Source of the DNA: Rhodohalobacter sp. SW132
GTDB lineage: Bacteria > Bacteroidota > Rhodothermia > Balneolales > Balneolaceae
Assembly: GCF_003390325.1 (NCBI RefSeq)
Contig: NZ_QUOK01000012.1
Location: 62,001-126,000 of the forward strand
Length of the DNA: 64,000 nt
Reading direction: 5' to 3'
Within the stretch, counting starts at the first letter, position 1. Each line of letters starts with the position of its first letter. Below, one piece after another: positions 25,983 to 35,212 of this stretch. The position numbers were made by a program, and so were the translations under genes. The notes under the pieces were generated by a model. It saw only the letters and a list, made by a program, of their open reading frames with translations, did no database searches and had not been told where the DNA came from.

Positions 25983-26295
25983 CGGTCTGTGATTTGTAGA
26001 ATTTCCGTTTTACTGGACAACATATCGTGAGTTCGGCATCCGAAAGAAAATCACAAATGAAGTACTCGATTTCATCGGTTCTAATCCCGAACTCACATTA
26101 ATGTAATACACAGAATGATAATTGCATAACACAAAATTTGGCTGCTAAAATGGTGAGTAAAGCCAATCAAACGCATAACTATTCAACTGACACACTGTAG
26201 ACCTGACTAACTGTTGCACTGACAAACGGTTTACTTTCTGAAACTATTGGAAATTATAGCTTTGCCGATAAAAAAATCACGTCGTATACTTTCTG
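25983..26295. other. Divergent intergenic region between transporter and histidine kinase
   Basis: This 313-bp region should hold promoters for both genes. It contains the right copy of the CTGACACACTGT repeat (26187-26198) and a following CTGACTAACTGTTGCACTGA stretch. I see no certain promoter motif or hairpin. Confidence 0.4.
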
Positions 26296-27408
26296 ATGAA
26301 CATACATATGAACCTACCACCTTTTTCTCCTGAATTGAAGAAGTCTGAATATGATTACGAGCTGTTTTTCAATCTCTCACCAGATCTTGTTTGTATTGCC
26401 GGGTTCGATGGCTACTTCAAACGGGTGAACCCGGCTGTTCAAAACCTGCTTGAATATTCATTTGATGAGCTTTATAGCCGCCCGATTAATGATTTTATCC
26501 ACCCGGACGACAGGGAGAGAACATCCATTGCCCGGGAAAATATTCACAGGTCCGACTCCCTCCTTAATTTTGAAAACCGGTATGTTACCAAAAAAGGGAG
26601 TGTTGTGTGGCTTGAATGGACATCCGAACCCGTGCCGGATGACCGGCTTGTATTTGCCATCGCAAAAAATATCACATACAAAAAACAACTTGAAGCTGAG
26701 CAGATCCGGCTGATAGATGAGCTTTCAACGGTGAATGATGAGCTGAAACAGTTTAACCTGACTGCATCTCACGACCTGAGGTCGCCGCTCTCCAGTTTGA
26801 TGACTATTTTTGACCTGCTTGATGTATCAAAAATAAGCGATCGGGAGACACTTGAGCTGATCGAAATCCTGAAGCTGTCCGGTATTCAGCTCAAAGACAC
26901 TCTGAACCGGTATGTGGATCGTTTGAGCAATAAGCGCGTTTGTGAAGTAAACGTAGAAAAAGTAAACCTCATGCAAACCCTGGATTCGATAATTCAGGCA
27001 ATTCCCCTGCTGATTCGTACATCGAAAACCCAAATTCAGTCAGATTTTTCAGAACTCCCCGAAGTAACCTTTAATCCCGCTTATCTCGAGAGTATTTTTA
27101 TGAACCTGATCACCAATTCCATAAAATATGCCGGCAACGGACGCTCTCCGGTGATCAAAATCAGAAGTGAAATAGAGAATGACACTCCTAAAGTCTTTTT
27201 TGAAGATAACGGTCGTGGTTTTAATATGGAATCTGTTCGGGGCAAAATCTTTGGAATTAATCAGACGTTTCATAAAAATTTCGACAGCAAGGGTGTGGGG
27301 CTATACCTTGTTCACAAGCATATCACAGACATGGGTGGAGAGATTTCAGTGGAGAGTACCGAAAATATAGGAACGCGATTTGTCATCACGTTTAAAGAGC
27401 AGCATTGA
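26296..27408 (+). CDS. PAS-domain sensor histidine kinase
   Basis: 370 residues, no membrane segment, so cytoplasmic. A PAS domain spans about residues 20-130 (SPDLVCIAGFDGYFKRVNPA, FIHPDDRER). The dimerisation helix carries the phospho-acceptor in LTASHDLRSPLSSL (H159). The ATPase part has NLITNSIKYAG (N box), FEDNGRGF (G1), KGVGLYLVHKHITDMGG (G2) and a final GTRFVITF. No receiver domain or response-regulator gene adjoins, so its partner is elsewhere. The PAS domain suggests sensing of a small molecule, redox state or light. The start with MNIHMNLPPF is plausible; a second Met lies 4 residues later. Confidence 0.92.
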   Translation: MNIHMNLPPFSPELKKSEYDYELFFNLSPDLVCIAGFDGYFKRVNPAVQNLLEYSFDELYSRPINDFIHPDDRERTSIARENIHRSDSLLNFENRYVTKKGSVVWLEWTSEPVPDDRLVFAIAKNITYKKQLEAEQIRLIDELSTVNDELKQFNLTASHDLRSPLSSLMTIFDLLDVSKISDRETLELIEILKLSGIQLKDTLNRYVDRLSNKRVCEVNVEKVNLMQTLDSIIQAIPLLIRTSKTQIQSDFSELPEVTFNPAYLESIFMNLITNSIKYAGNGRSPVIKIRSEIENDTPKVFFEDNGRGFNMESVRGKIFGINQTFHKNFDSKGVGLYLVHKHITDMGGEISVESTENIGTRFVITFKEQH

Positions 27409-27499
27409 TAATCTACGGATGGCACGTTAATGGTAAAATGCCAAATGTGAGGTTAATGGATGAGTCATTCATGAATGAAATGTTAAGTTAACAGGCCAC

Positions 27500-27595
27500 G
27501 ATTATTCGGAAACTCATCCGACGACAACACAATCTCTTTCTGATGGCGATGACGCCCTTTTTGGACTGCTTTTGACATTTTTTTTGAACTCAGGT
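27500..27595. mobile_element. Right end of an ACCTGAGTTC-type small inverted-repeat element
   Basis: The sequence ending TTTTTTGAACTCAGGT at 27595 matches the right terminus of three complete elements in the window (28562-28765, 34966-35211, 37424-37633). The preceding GATGACGCCCTTTTTGGACT resembles the interior of the 37424 copy. I could not find a matching left end, so this copy is truncated or diverged; the start given is approximate. Its last base forms part of the stop codon of the adjacent minus-strand gene. Confidence 0.55.
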
Positions 27596-28092
27596 TATAG
27601 AATAAATTCGGTGCGAACCATCCATAAAAAAGAAGCAAATGGCTCATTTTCACTGTTATCGAGGGTGAATGTAGATTCTTTTATCGCATCGATGACAGCT
27701 TCGTCGCATCCGTGACCGATCCCTTCTAATACTACGAAGCCGGACGTATCTCCATTTTCATGGATCCGAAATTGAACCGTTACGATACCCTGAACTTCAT
27801 TCTGTATTGCTTCTTCAGGATAATGTATTCGTTTTCTGAGACCTGAATTTCCTCCTTTAAGGTTCGGGATAGAGAATACCATCACATAAGGGTCAGGGTT
27901 ATATGTGTCTGAATCCGATTGACTTTCATTTGATTCTTCATTTGGGTTATCATACGGTATCGGCGAAGTTCCCTGGTATTGTATAGCAACTTTTGGCCCG
28001 CCGCATGAGAGGAGAAATAGGGATAAAACAACGGAAAAGAATACCGATTGTCGCATAATTATATCTGAAAGTTGAATGTTAATTTTCAACAC
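27595..28092 (-). CDS. Lipoprotein with TonB C-terminal domain
   Basis: 165 residues. A signal peptide with lipobox LFLLSCGG precedes a Ser/Asp/Glu-rich linker and a TonB C-terminal-like domain: HYPEEAIQNEVQGIVTVQFR, IHENGDTSGFVVLEGIGHGC, DEAVIDAIKESTF, ending WMVRTEFIL. The YPEEA and GxVxVxFxxxxxG patterns are those of energy transducer domains. Because it is a lipoprotein without a transmembrane anchor, a classical TonB role is doubtful; such domains may bind the cell wall or other envelope proteins. The start could also be the Met at MRQSVFF (residue 13), which fits a signal peptide better. The stop codon is completed by the terminal base of the adjacent inserted element. Confidence 0.82.
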   Translation of the reverse strand: MLKINIQLSDIIMRQSVFFSVVLSLFLLSCGGPKVAIQYQGTSPIPYDNPNEESNESQSDSDTYNPDPYVMVFSIPNLKGGNSGLRKRIHYPEEAIQNEVQGIVTVQFRIHENGDTSGFVVLEGIGHGCDEAVIDAIKESTFTLDNSENEPFASFLWMVRTEFIL

Positions 28093-28518
28093 ATTGAAAA
28101 TAACCCGAACTGTTTCCAGCGATCTTCACGGGGTAAATATATGATATATAGCCGTCGAAAATATTAATCAGGTTGAATATGTCATACAATTCTTTACTAC
28201 TGAAATAGATGTAATCACATTGTCAAAATCGATCTCTTCTCAGTCTTGTGCAGATTACCGGTTTTTAGATCGCGGAGCATTGCTGATATGTCCTGAATGG
28301 ATAGAATACTGTCTGCGAAAATTAACGGAACTCTGCGTGAATAAATAAATGGCAGAAGTACAGTTAATTTATCACCTTCGATCACTAAAATAAAGACTTT
28401 AATCCCTTTAATGCCATAAATGTCATTCAATCACTTAACTCATATACTTCAATTTTAGAAGCGATTTCATTTTTAGGTCTCAGAATAGCATCCCATAAAT
28501 CGTTAACAGTGTATTCAG
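28093..28518. other. Intergenic region with one doubtful small frame
   Basis: This stretch holds a 71-residue frame on the minus strand (28215-28430) with EGDKLTVLLPF, loosely like the C-terminal accessory domain of serine hydrolases, but too short and unsupported to call. Otherwise nothing is recognised. The tonB-like gene's promoter probably lies within 28093-28200. Confidence 0.35.
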
Positions 28519-29330
28519 GGCTTCCTCAAAAAGTCACGCCTGAGCGGGCGGCAAACTGAAAACCTGAGTTCGATTAATAATATATTTCATTTATTCGGTA
28601 TCAAGTCTCCCCTAAAAAGGGGCTCATTTTTTGAACACGCAGCGATAGCGTAGTGAAATTTAGAGGGGTGTTCATCGGTTTTTCTACAGATTTGGTGAAC
28701 ATCCCCCTAAATCCCCCTTTTCTAAGGTGACTTTTGATGTCATTATTTAAGAATCGAACTCAGGTTGAAAGGTTCAGTACAAACAGGGTGGTGCAATCCA
28801 GGTTTCGGATGTAGCCTGAAGTTTAGCTTTGATTTGATTCAGCGATAGTGCCTGTTTGGCATTAATAATGCGCTCCTCAATATGGTTGCACTCGGCGTAT
28901 TCATCCCGCTGTTTCCTCTTCTCGTAGGCGCTGAGTTTGGGCTTTGGCCCTTTGGGCAGGGCCGTCATACGAATGTTTCGGGTGCTGCACCATGTTCGGT
29001 TGTCGTTGGTGTGATAAATCTTGTCGCACTGAATCAGCTCCGGGTAATGTCCGGTCAGCAGGCGAGAGGTTCCCGCCTGATGCGACAGGTCAGAGGCTTC
29101 ATTGTAGGCATCCCAGCTGATCGTCTGGTGGGTCAGGTATTTGCCAAACAGCGACAGACCCAGCTTGGCCCGAACGCTTACGGGAAAAAATCCTCAAATT
29201 GGGTCTGATACTGAGATGCATATTTTATCATATGCAAGGTTATTTACCTGAAAGGTGCAAAAACCCCGCATATAAGCTGCGAAAACGACATCTAACCTAC
29301 AGTACATACGAATTTAGATTGGGTATTAGG
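28519..29330 (-). mobile_element. Remnant of a DDE insertion sequence (IS5/IS1182-like), copy 1, interrupted
   Basis: From the end GGCTTCCTCAAAAAGTC at 28519, a segment encodes on the minus strand the C-terminal part of a DDE transposase: TALPKGPKPKLSAYEKRKQR, NHIEERIINAKQALSLNQIK, AKLQATSETWIA. The order of motifs, with a basic region then an IEERxxxAK helix and TSETWIA, fits IS5/IS1182-type transposases. The N-terminal half with the first catalytic residues is absent and the frame is broken, so the element is dead. A 204-bp foreign element (28562-28765) sits inside it. The related copy at 32829 lacks that insertion. Confidence 0.75.
28562..28765. mobile_element. Small inverted-repeat element (ACCTGAGTTC family) inside an IS remnant
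   Basis: The 204-bp element begins ACCTGAGTTCGATT and ends AATCGAACTCAGGT, a 14-bp terminal inverted repeat. It is flanked by a 5-bp duplication TGAAA (28557-28561 and 28766-28770). The uninterrupted site is visible at about 32867-32880 in the sister IS remnant. The interior contains another inverted pair (AAGTCTCCCCT and AGGTGACTT region) and encodes nothing. Confidence 0.85.
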
Positions 29331-29563
29331 ACGCTAATTATACGGTAAAAACAATGGGCTTGAACTAAACTGAGGAAACAACATGCCCTCAGTTACAGTA
29401 ATCAAATACTGTGATAAAAATTTGATGGAGCTACACTTTCTATTCAGTCCTAATATGGACCAGTTTTGCTCTATGAAAAGCAGTTTATGAGAAGATGTTG
29501 GACAACCCTAAAAAAAAGCCACCCCGTATAACAATGCGACTGGTAACCAAAGGCACTGAGATA
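29331..29563. other. Intergenic region downstream of the peroxiredoxin gene
   Basis: About 230 bp with no recognised gene or repeat. A weak hairpin cannot be excluded; the region separates the IS remnant from the 3' end of the peroxiredoxin gene. Confidence 0.3.
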
Positions 29564-30187
29564 TCAATTTTGAGTGAGCTGACGAATCGCAGCAATAACT
29601 GCTTCACTATCTCCTTCTGCATCCACCTCTGTATCTTTATATAGTACTGTACCATCCCTGCCTATGATGAAGGTCCATCTTGAAGTAGTTACCGTACGCC
29701 GAAGCTCAACTTCTTCGCCATCAACTTCTCTTGTAATCATTCCTCCATCGCGAACAGGTACGCCAAATGAGCGGGCTATACTTCCTTCCGGGTCTGAAAG
29801 AAGCGGAAAATTCAGATTATTGGTATGTTTAAAAACACGAAGATTGTTGACCTCATCACCGCTGATACCGACCACTTCAGCTCCCAAATCCAAAAGCTGA
29901 CTACGGTTATCCCGGAAACTGCATGCCTGTGCTGTACATCCGCCAGTCATTGCTGCCGGATAGAAATAGACAACAAAGATAGATTCTCCGATATTGTTAC
30001 TGCTGCTCCATTTTTCACCTTCAGCAGTCATAGCTTCAAAGTCAGGGGCTGCATCTCCGATTTCAAGAACTGAATTCTGTGCAGACACTGTTATGACTGA
30101 AACCATGACAGTTATCAGACACAGACTCATCATTTTAATAATTGAACTTACATTCATATAAATCTCAGACATTATTTTATCCCGCAA
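29564..30187 (-). CDS. Exported peroxiredoxin (AhpC/TSA, BCP-like)
   Basis: 207 residues as read; the Met at residue 11 (MNVSSIIKMMSLCLITVM) gives a better signal peptide start. The domain shows IGDAAPDFEAMTAEGEKWSS, FYPAAMTGGCTAQACSFRD (peroxidatic Cys84 and resolving-type Cys89, spaced as in atypical two-Cys BCP enzymes), GISGDEVNNLRVFKHTNNLN, PLLSDPEGSIARSFGV and WTFIIGRDGTVLYKDT. It reduces peroxides with thiols outside the cytoplasm. The usual Pro before the Cys is replaced by Gly-Gly. It is a single gene; the region upstream, from 30188, is AT-rich and faces the collapsed serine hydrolase. Confidence 0.92.
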   Translation of the reverse strand: MRDKIMSEIYMNVSSIIKMMSLCLITVMVSVITVSAQNSVLEIGDAAPDFEAMTAEGEKWSSSNNIGESIFVVYFYPAAMTGGCTAQACSFRDNRSQLLDLGAEVVGISGDEVNNLRVFKHTNNLNFPLLSDPEGSIARSFGVPVRDGGMITREVDGEEVELRRTVTTSRWTFIIGRDGTVLYKDTEVDAEGDSEAVIAAIRQLTQN

Positions 30188-30383
30188 ATTAGCGTTTTAG
30201 AATTTCATTCAGTAGTCATACAAGTGATAATCACCGTTCACATAATAACACATGTAACAAATTGATTATTGTAAAAAAAGGCATACAAACTTTTCAATTC
30301 GAACTCCCTGAAAACATCCCATACTTTCTGATTGAGAGCAATTTTAAAGAGCTGTTAGGAGAAGGTCACTGTCAAAGCACAGG

Positions 30384-30812
30384 ATGTTCAGCTGCCCAAA
30401 CTTTGAGTATGGTGTCGAAATTACATCTGAATCCGTTTTCCATGTAGCATCTGTCTCCAAACAATTCACTGCTATGGCTGTACAATATTTTATTGATCAA
30501 TCTGATTCAGATATTTATGTACGCCATGTTTTCTGGTCGCCCGAGTCAGGTGATCTTGAAGAGTACACCGGACGATATTACTCATCAGATCTGGGAACGG
30601 AATACAGCTTTACAGTCGAAAATGGAAGATTGCGATTTCATCACCGGAAACTCGATTCACAATCATTATTCCCTGTATTTCCGGATGCATTCCGTTCGGG
30701 AGGCAGGATAATAGTCTTCACAGTTTTCACAAGAGACGAAGATCATCACCTTAATGGCTTCCGGGTATCCGACAGCCGGGTATGGGAGGGCCGGTTTGAC
30801 CGGATTCAGTGA
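30384..30812 (+). pseudogene. Collapsed serine-hydrolase (class C beta-lactamase family) gene
   Basis: The frame encodes FEYGVEITSESVFHVASVSK and QFTAMAV, the SxxK active-site region of secreted serine hydrolases (SVSK contains the nucleophile), and then jumps after about 25 residues to GDLEEYTGRYYSSDLGTEYS and FHHRKLDSQSLFPVFPDAF, a C-terminal accessory domain of the same family. Some 250-300 residues between them, including the YxN motif, are missing without a change of frame. No signal peptide is joined. The product, if made, would be inactive. It parallels the collapsed gene at 14884-15198. Confidence 0.78.
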
Positions 30813-30943
30813 CCCAAATACTGAATATCCGTATACATGCGTGTTGAACAGAATTGGGAGGTGTTTGTTGATTATAAAAAATTCCCCGAATGGAACTCAT
30901 TCATCTACCGGATGTAAAACCAATGACATTTAATCCAAGCTGA

Positions 30944-32008
30944 TTAATGATCTATCCCCACAAACGCCATTCCGTCTGGTTCCTCGCCTGTTTCAATATG
31001 ATCGATTATCTCAAAACTCTCTAAGTCAATCATATATAGCCTGTCGGTCTGCGTACCTGCCACAAGAATACGGTTCCCGGGTATAATTAACATACCAACC
31101 GGGCCAGCGTTCAAATCACTGTCTGGCTCAAGATCGATTCGCATAAGCTCCGTACGGCTTGCACTGTCGAACACAGACACATCACCTCCCTCCATATTGG
31201 CAACAAGCACATGATCCCCATCTGGTGTAAAATTGGACCGTATTGGAAACGAACCGGCCTCTATAGTTTCAATAACTTCATAATTCTCCAGATCAATGAT
31301 AGAGACTGTATCTTCATATCGATTCGATATCCAGAGTTCTGACTCATCCGGTGAAATCGCAATACCCTCGGCTCCTTCACCGGTATCCAATTGTGCGATC
31401 ACTTCACCAGCCTGCATATCGATTATACTCATTGTCCCGTAGTCGATATTTGCGACGTAGGCTTTTGAATTGTCGGAAGACAAGTGTACGATATGCGATC
31501 TCTGCTGATTTGTTGGGGTGACCTGGACAATTTCATCAGTGGGAAAATGTAACACAATCAATGCTTCCTGAACTTCGGCTGTAACAGCAATATGCTCCCC
31601 GTCATTTAACCATGCCAGCCCATGAGGACGTGCATATTCACCAAGATCGATTTCACGGTCAACCACGAGTTCTTCCAAATCGATAACGGTCAGTGTATTG
31701 CCCGGTTCACCGTCATATTCACCATAGTTTGAGGCTAATGCATACCTTCCATCCGGTGAGATTACCGCTTCATGTGGTGCAACACCGGTTGGTAGAGTTG
31801 CCAATACTTCCCTGGACTCCATATCGATGATCATCGCCGTATAACCCGACTTGTTGAGAACTACAAGTTTTCCAGAGTCTTCAGTTCGTTCCGTACCTTC
31901 ATTTTGGCCACAACCAAAACCCGAGAGGACCAAAAGGGCCAGGATGATAATAGAAAACGGATTCCTTAAATTTTTTTGCCTTATCAATTGAATAAATGAA
32001 TCGGCCAT
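30944..32008 (-). CDS. YncE-like seven-bladed beta-propeller lipoprotein
   Basis: 354 residues with a signal peptide and lipobox (LSGFGCGQN). The body is made of repeating blades with YVTN-type motifs: LVVLNKSGYTAMIIDMESRE, YALASNYGEYDGEPGNTLTV, AYVANIDYGTMSIIDMQAGE, LWISNRYEDTVSIIDLENYE, HVLVANMEGGDVSVFDSASR and RILVAGTQTDRLYMIDLESF. Each blade ends in an IIDL/VIDL strand. Such propellers bind ligands or partner proteins at the cell surface. It starts 183 bp from the divergent GlcG-like gene. No enzymatic motif is visible. Confidence 0.88.
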   Translation of the reverse strand: MADSFIQLIRQKNLRNPFSIIILALLVLSGFGCGQNEGTERTEDSGKLVVLNKSGYTAMIIDMESREVLATLPTGVAPHEAVISPDGRYALASNYGEYDGEPGNTLTVIDLEELVVDREIDLGEYARPHGLAWLNDGEHIAVTAEVQEALIVLHFPTDEIVQVTPTNQQRSHIVHLSSDNSKAYVANIDYGTMSIIDMQAGEVIAQLDTGEGAEGIAISPDESELWISNRYEDTVSIIDLENYEVIETIEAGSFPIRSNFTPDGDHVLVANMEGGDVSVFDSASRTELMRIDLEPDSDLNAGPVGMLIIPGNRILVAGTQTDRLYMIDLESFEIIDHIETGEEPDGMAFVGIDH

Positions 32009-32191
32009 ATAATGCCTCCAGTGTTGGTATTAATTGTTGCAATTATGATATTATGACAGAATTGTGATGGTAGTTATACAAAGTTTACAAGTAAGTCAAT
32101 ATTCCCAACAGCGTAATGGATCTAAACTAAAAAATTTATATTACATCGACTACAATACTCTTTCAAACCTCAACCAAATCAAAAACCCTCT

Positions 32192-32659
32192 ATGATGAGA
32201 ATATGTGGAATTATACTAGCAGTTTCACTTTTATTGATACCTGTTGACCTGTATTCCCAGGACACGTCAGTCAGAGTTCTGTCTCTGGAAGATGCTAAGA
32301 GAATTGCAAATGCTGCTGAAGCAAGAGCGATGGAGGACAACTGGACCGTTGTCATTACAATCATCGATGCTGGAGGTCACCCAATTTTACTGCATCGGGT
32401 TGATGATACACAGATCGGCAGTATTGGAATTGCTCTTCAGAAAGCAAAAACTGCCGTTTTTTACAAACGACCAACGAAAGCGTTCCAGGATGGAGTTGCA
32501 GCAGGAAATACCGGTATTCTGAACCTCCCCGATTTATTACCATTTGAAGGAGGCCTACCGATCATGTATGATGGTGCCGTTATCGGGGGGATTGGAGTTA
32601 GCGGTGTAACGGCTGCACAGGATGGAATCATCGCGCAGGCTGGAATTGATGCATTATAA
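32192..32659 (+). CDS. Exported GlcG/HbpS-family protein
   Basis: 155 residues: a signal peptide (ILAVSLLLIPVDLYSQ) followed by a GlcG/HbpS (DUF336) domain, seen in LSLEDAKRIANAAEARAMED, VVITIIDAGGHPILLHRVDD, IGIALQKAKTAVFYKRPTKA and PIMYDGAVIGGIGVSGVTAA. HbpS binds heme and senses redox stress; GlcG is encoded in glycolate operons. The exported form here is most like HbpS. It is divergent from the beta-propeller lipoprotein and followed by an IS remnant, so no operon partner helps to define a role. Confidence 0.9.
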   Translation: MMRICGIILAVSLLLIPVDLYSQDTSVRVLSLEDAKRIANAAEARAMEDNWTVVITIIDAGGHPILLHRVDDTQIGSIGIALQKAKTAVFYKRPTKAFQDGVAAGNTGILNLPDLLPFEGGLPIMYDGAVIGGIGVSGVTAAQDGIIAQAGIDAL

Positions 32660-32828
32660 ATAATGCAACTTTCTGAATTCTGCTCTTAACTCCAATGAGA
32701 TCTGATTCAGGGACATATTCACTGCTGACAGGATCATTACTTATCAAATCTGGTTGCCCTTGCATATCAAAATTGCAAGGGTGACTTACTGATTCCAGTT
32801 CAACAGTTATTCTACTTCAATTATCTAA

Positions 32829-33420
32829 GGCTTCCTCAAAAAGTCACGCCTGAGTGGGCGGCAAAGACTGAAAGGTTCAGTACAAACAGGGTGACTGCAA
32901 TCCAGGTTTCGGATGTGCCCTGAAGTTTGGCTTTGATTTGATTCAGTGAAAGCGCCTGTTTGGCATTGCCGATGCGCTCCTCAATATGGTTACGCTCGGC
33001 GTATTCACCCCGCTGTTTTCTCTTCTCGTAGGTGCTGAGTTTGGGCTTTGGTCCTTTGGGCAGGGCCGTCATACGAATGTTTCGGGTGCTGCACCATGTT
33101 CGGTTGTTGTTGGTGTGATAAATCTTGTCGCACTGAATCAGCTCCGGGTAATGTCCGGTCAGCAGTCGATAGGTTCCCGCCTGATGCTACAGGTCAGAGG
33201 CTTCATTGTAGGCATCCCAGCTGATCGTCTGGTGGGTCAGGTATTTGCCAAACAGCGACAGGCCCCAGCCTGGCCCCGAACGCTTACGGGAGAAAATCCT
33301 CAAATTGGGTCTGATACTGAGATGTATATTTTATCATATGCAAGGTTATTTATCAGAAAGGCGCAAAAACCCCGCATAAAAGCTACGAAAACGACATCTA
33401 ACTTACTGTAATTACGTTAT
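32829..33420 (-). mobile_element. Remnant of a DDE insertion sequence (IS5/IS1182-like), copy 2
   Basis: Starting with the end GGCTTCCTCAAAAAGTC, this segment encodes, on the minus strand, LTHQTISWDAYNEASDL, a stop, and in the same frame YRLLTGHYPELIQCDKIYHT, CSTRNIRMTALPKGPKPKLS and QALSLNQIKAKLQGTSETWI. It matches copy 1 (28519-29330) along about 550 bp and shows its uninterrupted form. The 5' half of the transposase gene is absent, so no active element remains. The end beyond 33300 (AAATTGGGTCTGATACTGAG) is shared with copy 1 to about 33415. Confidence 0.78.
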
Positions 33421-33559
33421 TTAGACTGAATATAGGTGGCTCTGTTTAGAGTTGATCCATAAGGTGTGAGATTGTAATTGTATTAATCAATAAAATCACT
33501 TTACTTATTCGTCGGCAGTTGCAGCACCCTCAATAAAATAGCAACTCAGTAAATCCATA

Positions 33560-34912
33560 ATGTCAGCTACCTTCCTGATTTTATTAACCGCGGGCAGTAT
33601 TGCACTTCTTCTGATTTTGATAATGGTAGTTCGGGTTCAGGCGTTTCTCGCCCTTCTGCTGGTAAGTATCATAGTGGCAATAGTGGGCGGAATCCCGATC
33701 ACAGAAATCACACAGGCTATCCAGGACGGGATGGGAGGTACGCTCGGCTATATCGCCATTGTGGTCGGCATCGGTACAATGCTGGGAGAAATTGTTCAGG
33801 TCTCCGGCGGAGCCCAGCGGATAGCAGATACGATCATCCGGTCGTTCGGCGAAAACAAATCACAGTGGGCGCTGGCTGCTGTCGGGCTGATCGTTGCGAT
33901 CCCGGTCTTTTTTGAAGTGGCGCTGATTTTGTTTATTCCGTTGATTTACGACATGACCCGCAAAACCGGCCGGTCAATTCTCTATTACGGGATTCCGCTT
34001 GTTGGCGGCATCGCTGTTGCCCACGCGTTTATTCCTCCCACTCCGGGACCGGTTGCTGTAGCTTCTCTGATCGGGGCAGATTTGGGATGGGTGATTCTGA
34101 TGGGAATTATTGCGGGAGTTCCGTCAGCCGCGGTTGGCGGTGTCTTTTTTGGGAAATTTATCGCTAAAAAAATCCACCGTGATGTACCCGATTATATGGA
34201 GGTCGAGGTGCCGGAATCCGCGGCGGATCGCGAACGAAAACTGCCTTCATTCGGAATGGTTATTTCCATCATCGCACTACCTCTCGTATTGATTCTGCTG
34301 AACACCGGTAGTGATATCCTGCTTGCAGAAGGCGATCCGGTCCGCCGATGGCTTTCATTAATTGGGCACCCCTTCACAGCACTTCTCCTGGCTACTCTGC
34401 TTTCGTTCTATCTGCTCGGAACACGCCTCGGTTTTACCGCAGCAGAAATTCAAAAAATTGCATCACGTTCGATGGAGCCGGTTGGAATGATCATCCTGGT
34501 GACCGGAGCCGGCGGTGCATTTGGTCAGATTTTAATTGCAACCGGAGTGGGGGAAGCGCTTGTCGGCCTGATGGAGGATACCAACATGCCGGTCATACTG
34601 TTCGCATTTCTGGTGGCAACCGTCGTGAGGGTGTCGCAGGGTTCAGCTACCGTGGCGATGGTTACAGCGGCCGGTCTGATCGCGCCCATCGTTTCGATGG
34701 GTGATTACTCCGCTCCGCTGCTCGCCTGCATCACCATTGCGATTGCGTGCGGGGGGACGGTCCTCTCCCATGTAAATGATTCCGGATTCTGGCTGGTGAA
34801 CCAGTACATGGGGCTCACCGAAAAGGAGACGCTTCAATCATGGACGGTGATGGAAACGATCATCGGGCTGACCGGACTGGCCGTGGTGATGACCATCGGC
34901 GCATTTTTATAA
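33560..34912 (+). CDS. gntP: GntP-family gluconate permease
   Basis: 450 residues with about 12-14 membrane segments and family signatures such as FFEVALILFIPLIYDMTRKT, GGIAVAHAFIPPTPGPVAVA, RVSQGSATVAMVTAAGLIAP and GGTVLSHVNDSGFWLVNQYM. GntP proteins import gluconate with protons. It heads a locus with gluconokinase and 6-phosphogluconate dehydrogenase, so gluconate is a likely substrate. No regulator gene adjoins. A small element has inserted between it and the kinase gene. Substrate identity is inferred from context; family membership is secure. Confidence 0.93.
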   Translation: MSATFLILLTAGSIALLLILIMVVRVQAFLALLLVSIIVAIVGGIPITEITQAIQDGMGGTLGYIAIVVGIGTMLGEIVQVSGGAQRIADTIIRSFGENKSQWALAAVGLIVAIPVFFEVALILFIPLIYDMTRKTGRSILYYGIPLVGGIAVAHAFIPPTPGPVAVASLIGADLGWVILMGIIAGVPSAAVGGVFFGKFIAKKIHRDVPDYMEVEVPESAADRERKLPSFGMVISIIALPLVLILLNTGSDILLAEGDPVRRWLSLIGHPFTALLLATLLSFYLLGTRLGFTAAEIQKIASRSMEPVGMIILVTGAGGAFGQILIATGVGEALVGLMEDTNMPVILFAFLVATVVRVSQGSATVAMVTAAGLIAPIVSMGDYSAPLLACITIAIACGGTVLSHVNDSGFWLVNQYMGLTEKETLQSWTVMETIIGLTGLAVVMTIGAFL

Positions 34913-34965
34913 TTGAGTTGATCGTTGCGATCTGAGTCGCCAAATCTGATTGTCAATTTTTATGA

Positions 34966-35211
34966 ACCTGAGTTCGAATCTAAAATTGAGTAAAAAAGTG
35001 GCTGACACTGTCCAAAAGGGTGTCATCCCGTACTTGATACGGGATCTCTTATCCCTAATACAGACAGGAGATATCGCTTCGCGGGGAAAAGATGAGCGGA
35101 TTAAAGTCCGGTATGACAGTACTGATGATAATATTCATTGTTGTACACCCTTTTGGACAGTATTAGCCACATTTTAACATTTAAATAAGACATTATTAAT
35201 CGAACTCAGGT
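34966..35211. mobile_element. Small inverted-repeat element (ACCTGAGTTC family) between gntP and gntK
   Basis: The 246-bp element begins ACCTGAGTTCGA and ends TCGAACTCAGGT, flanked by TATGA at 34961-34965 and 35212-35216. Inside is a second, longer inverted pair: GTGGCTGACACTGTCCAAAA (about 34999-35018) against its near complement ending in ATTAGCCAC (about 35160-35170). It encodes nothing. The right target copy overlaps the gntK start codon. The hairpins may weaken read-through from gntP. Confidence 0.87.
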
Positions 35212-35212
35212 T

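Noticed and set aside
28215-28430. 71-residue frame with EGDKLTVLLPF
   Set aside because: Only a loose likeness to a serine-hydrolase accessory domain; no start signal and no second motif.
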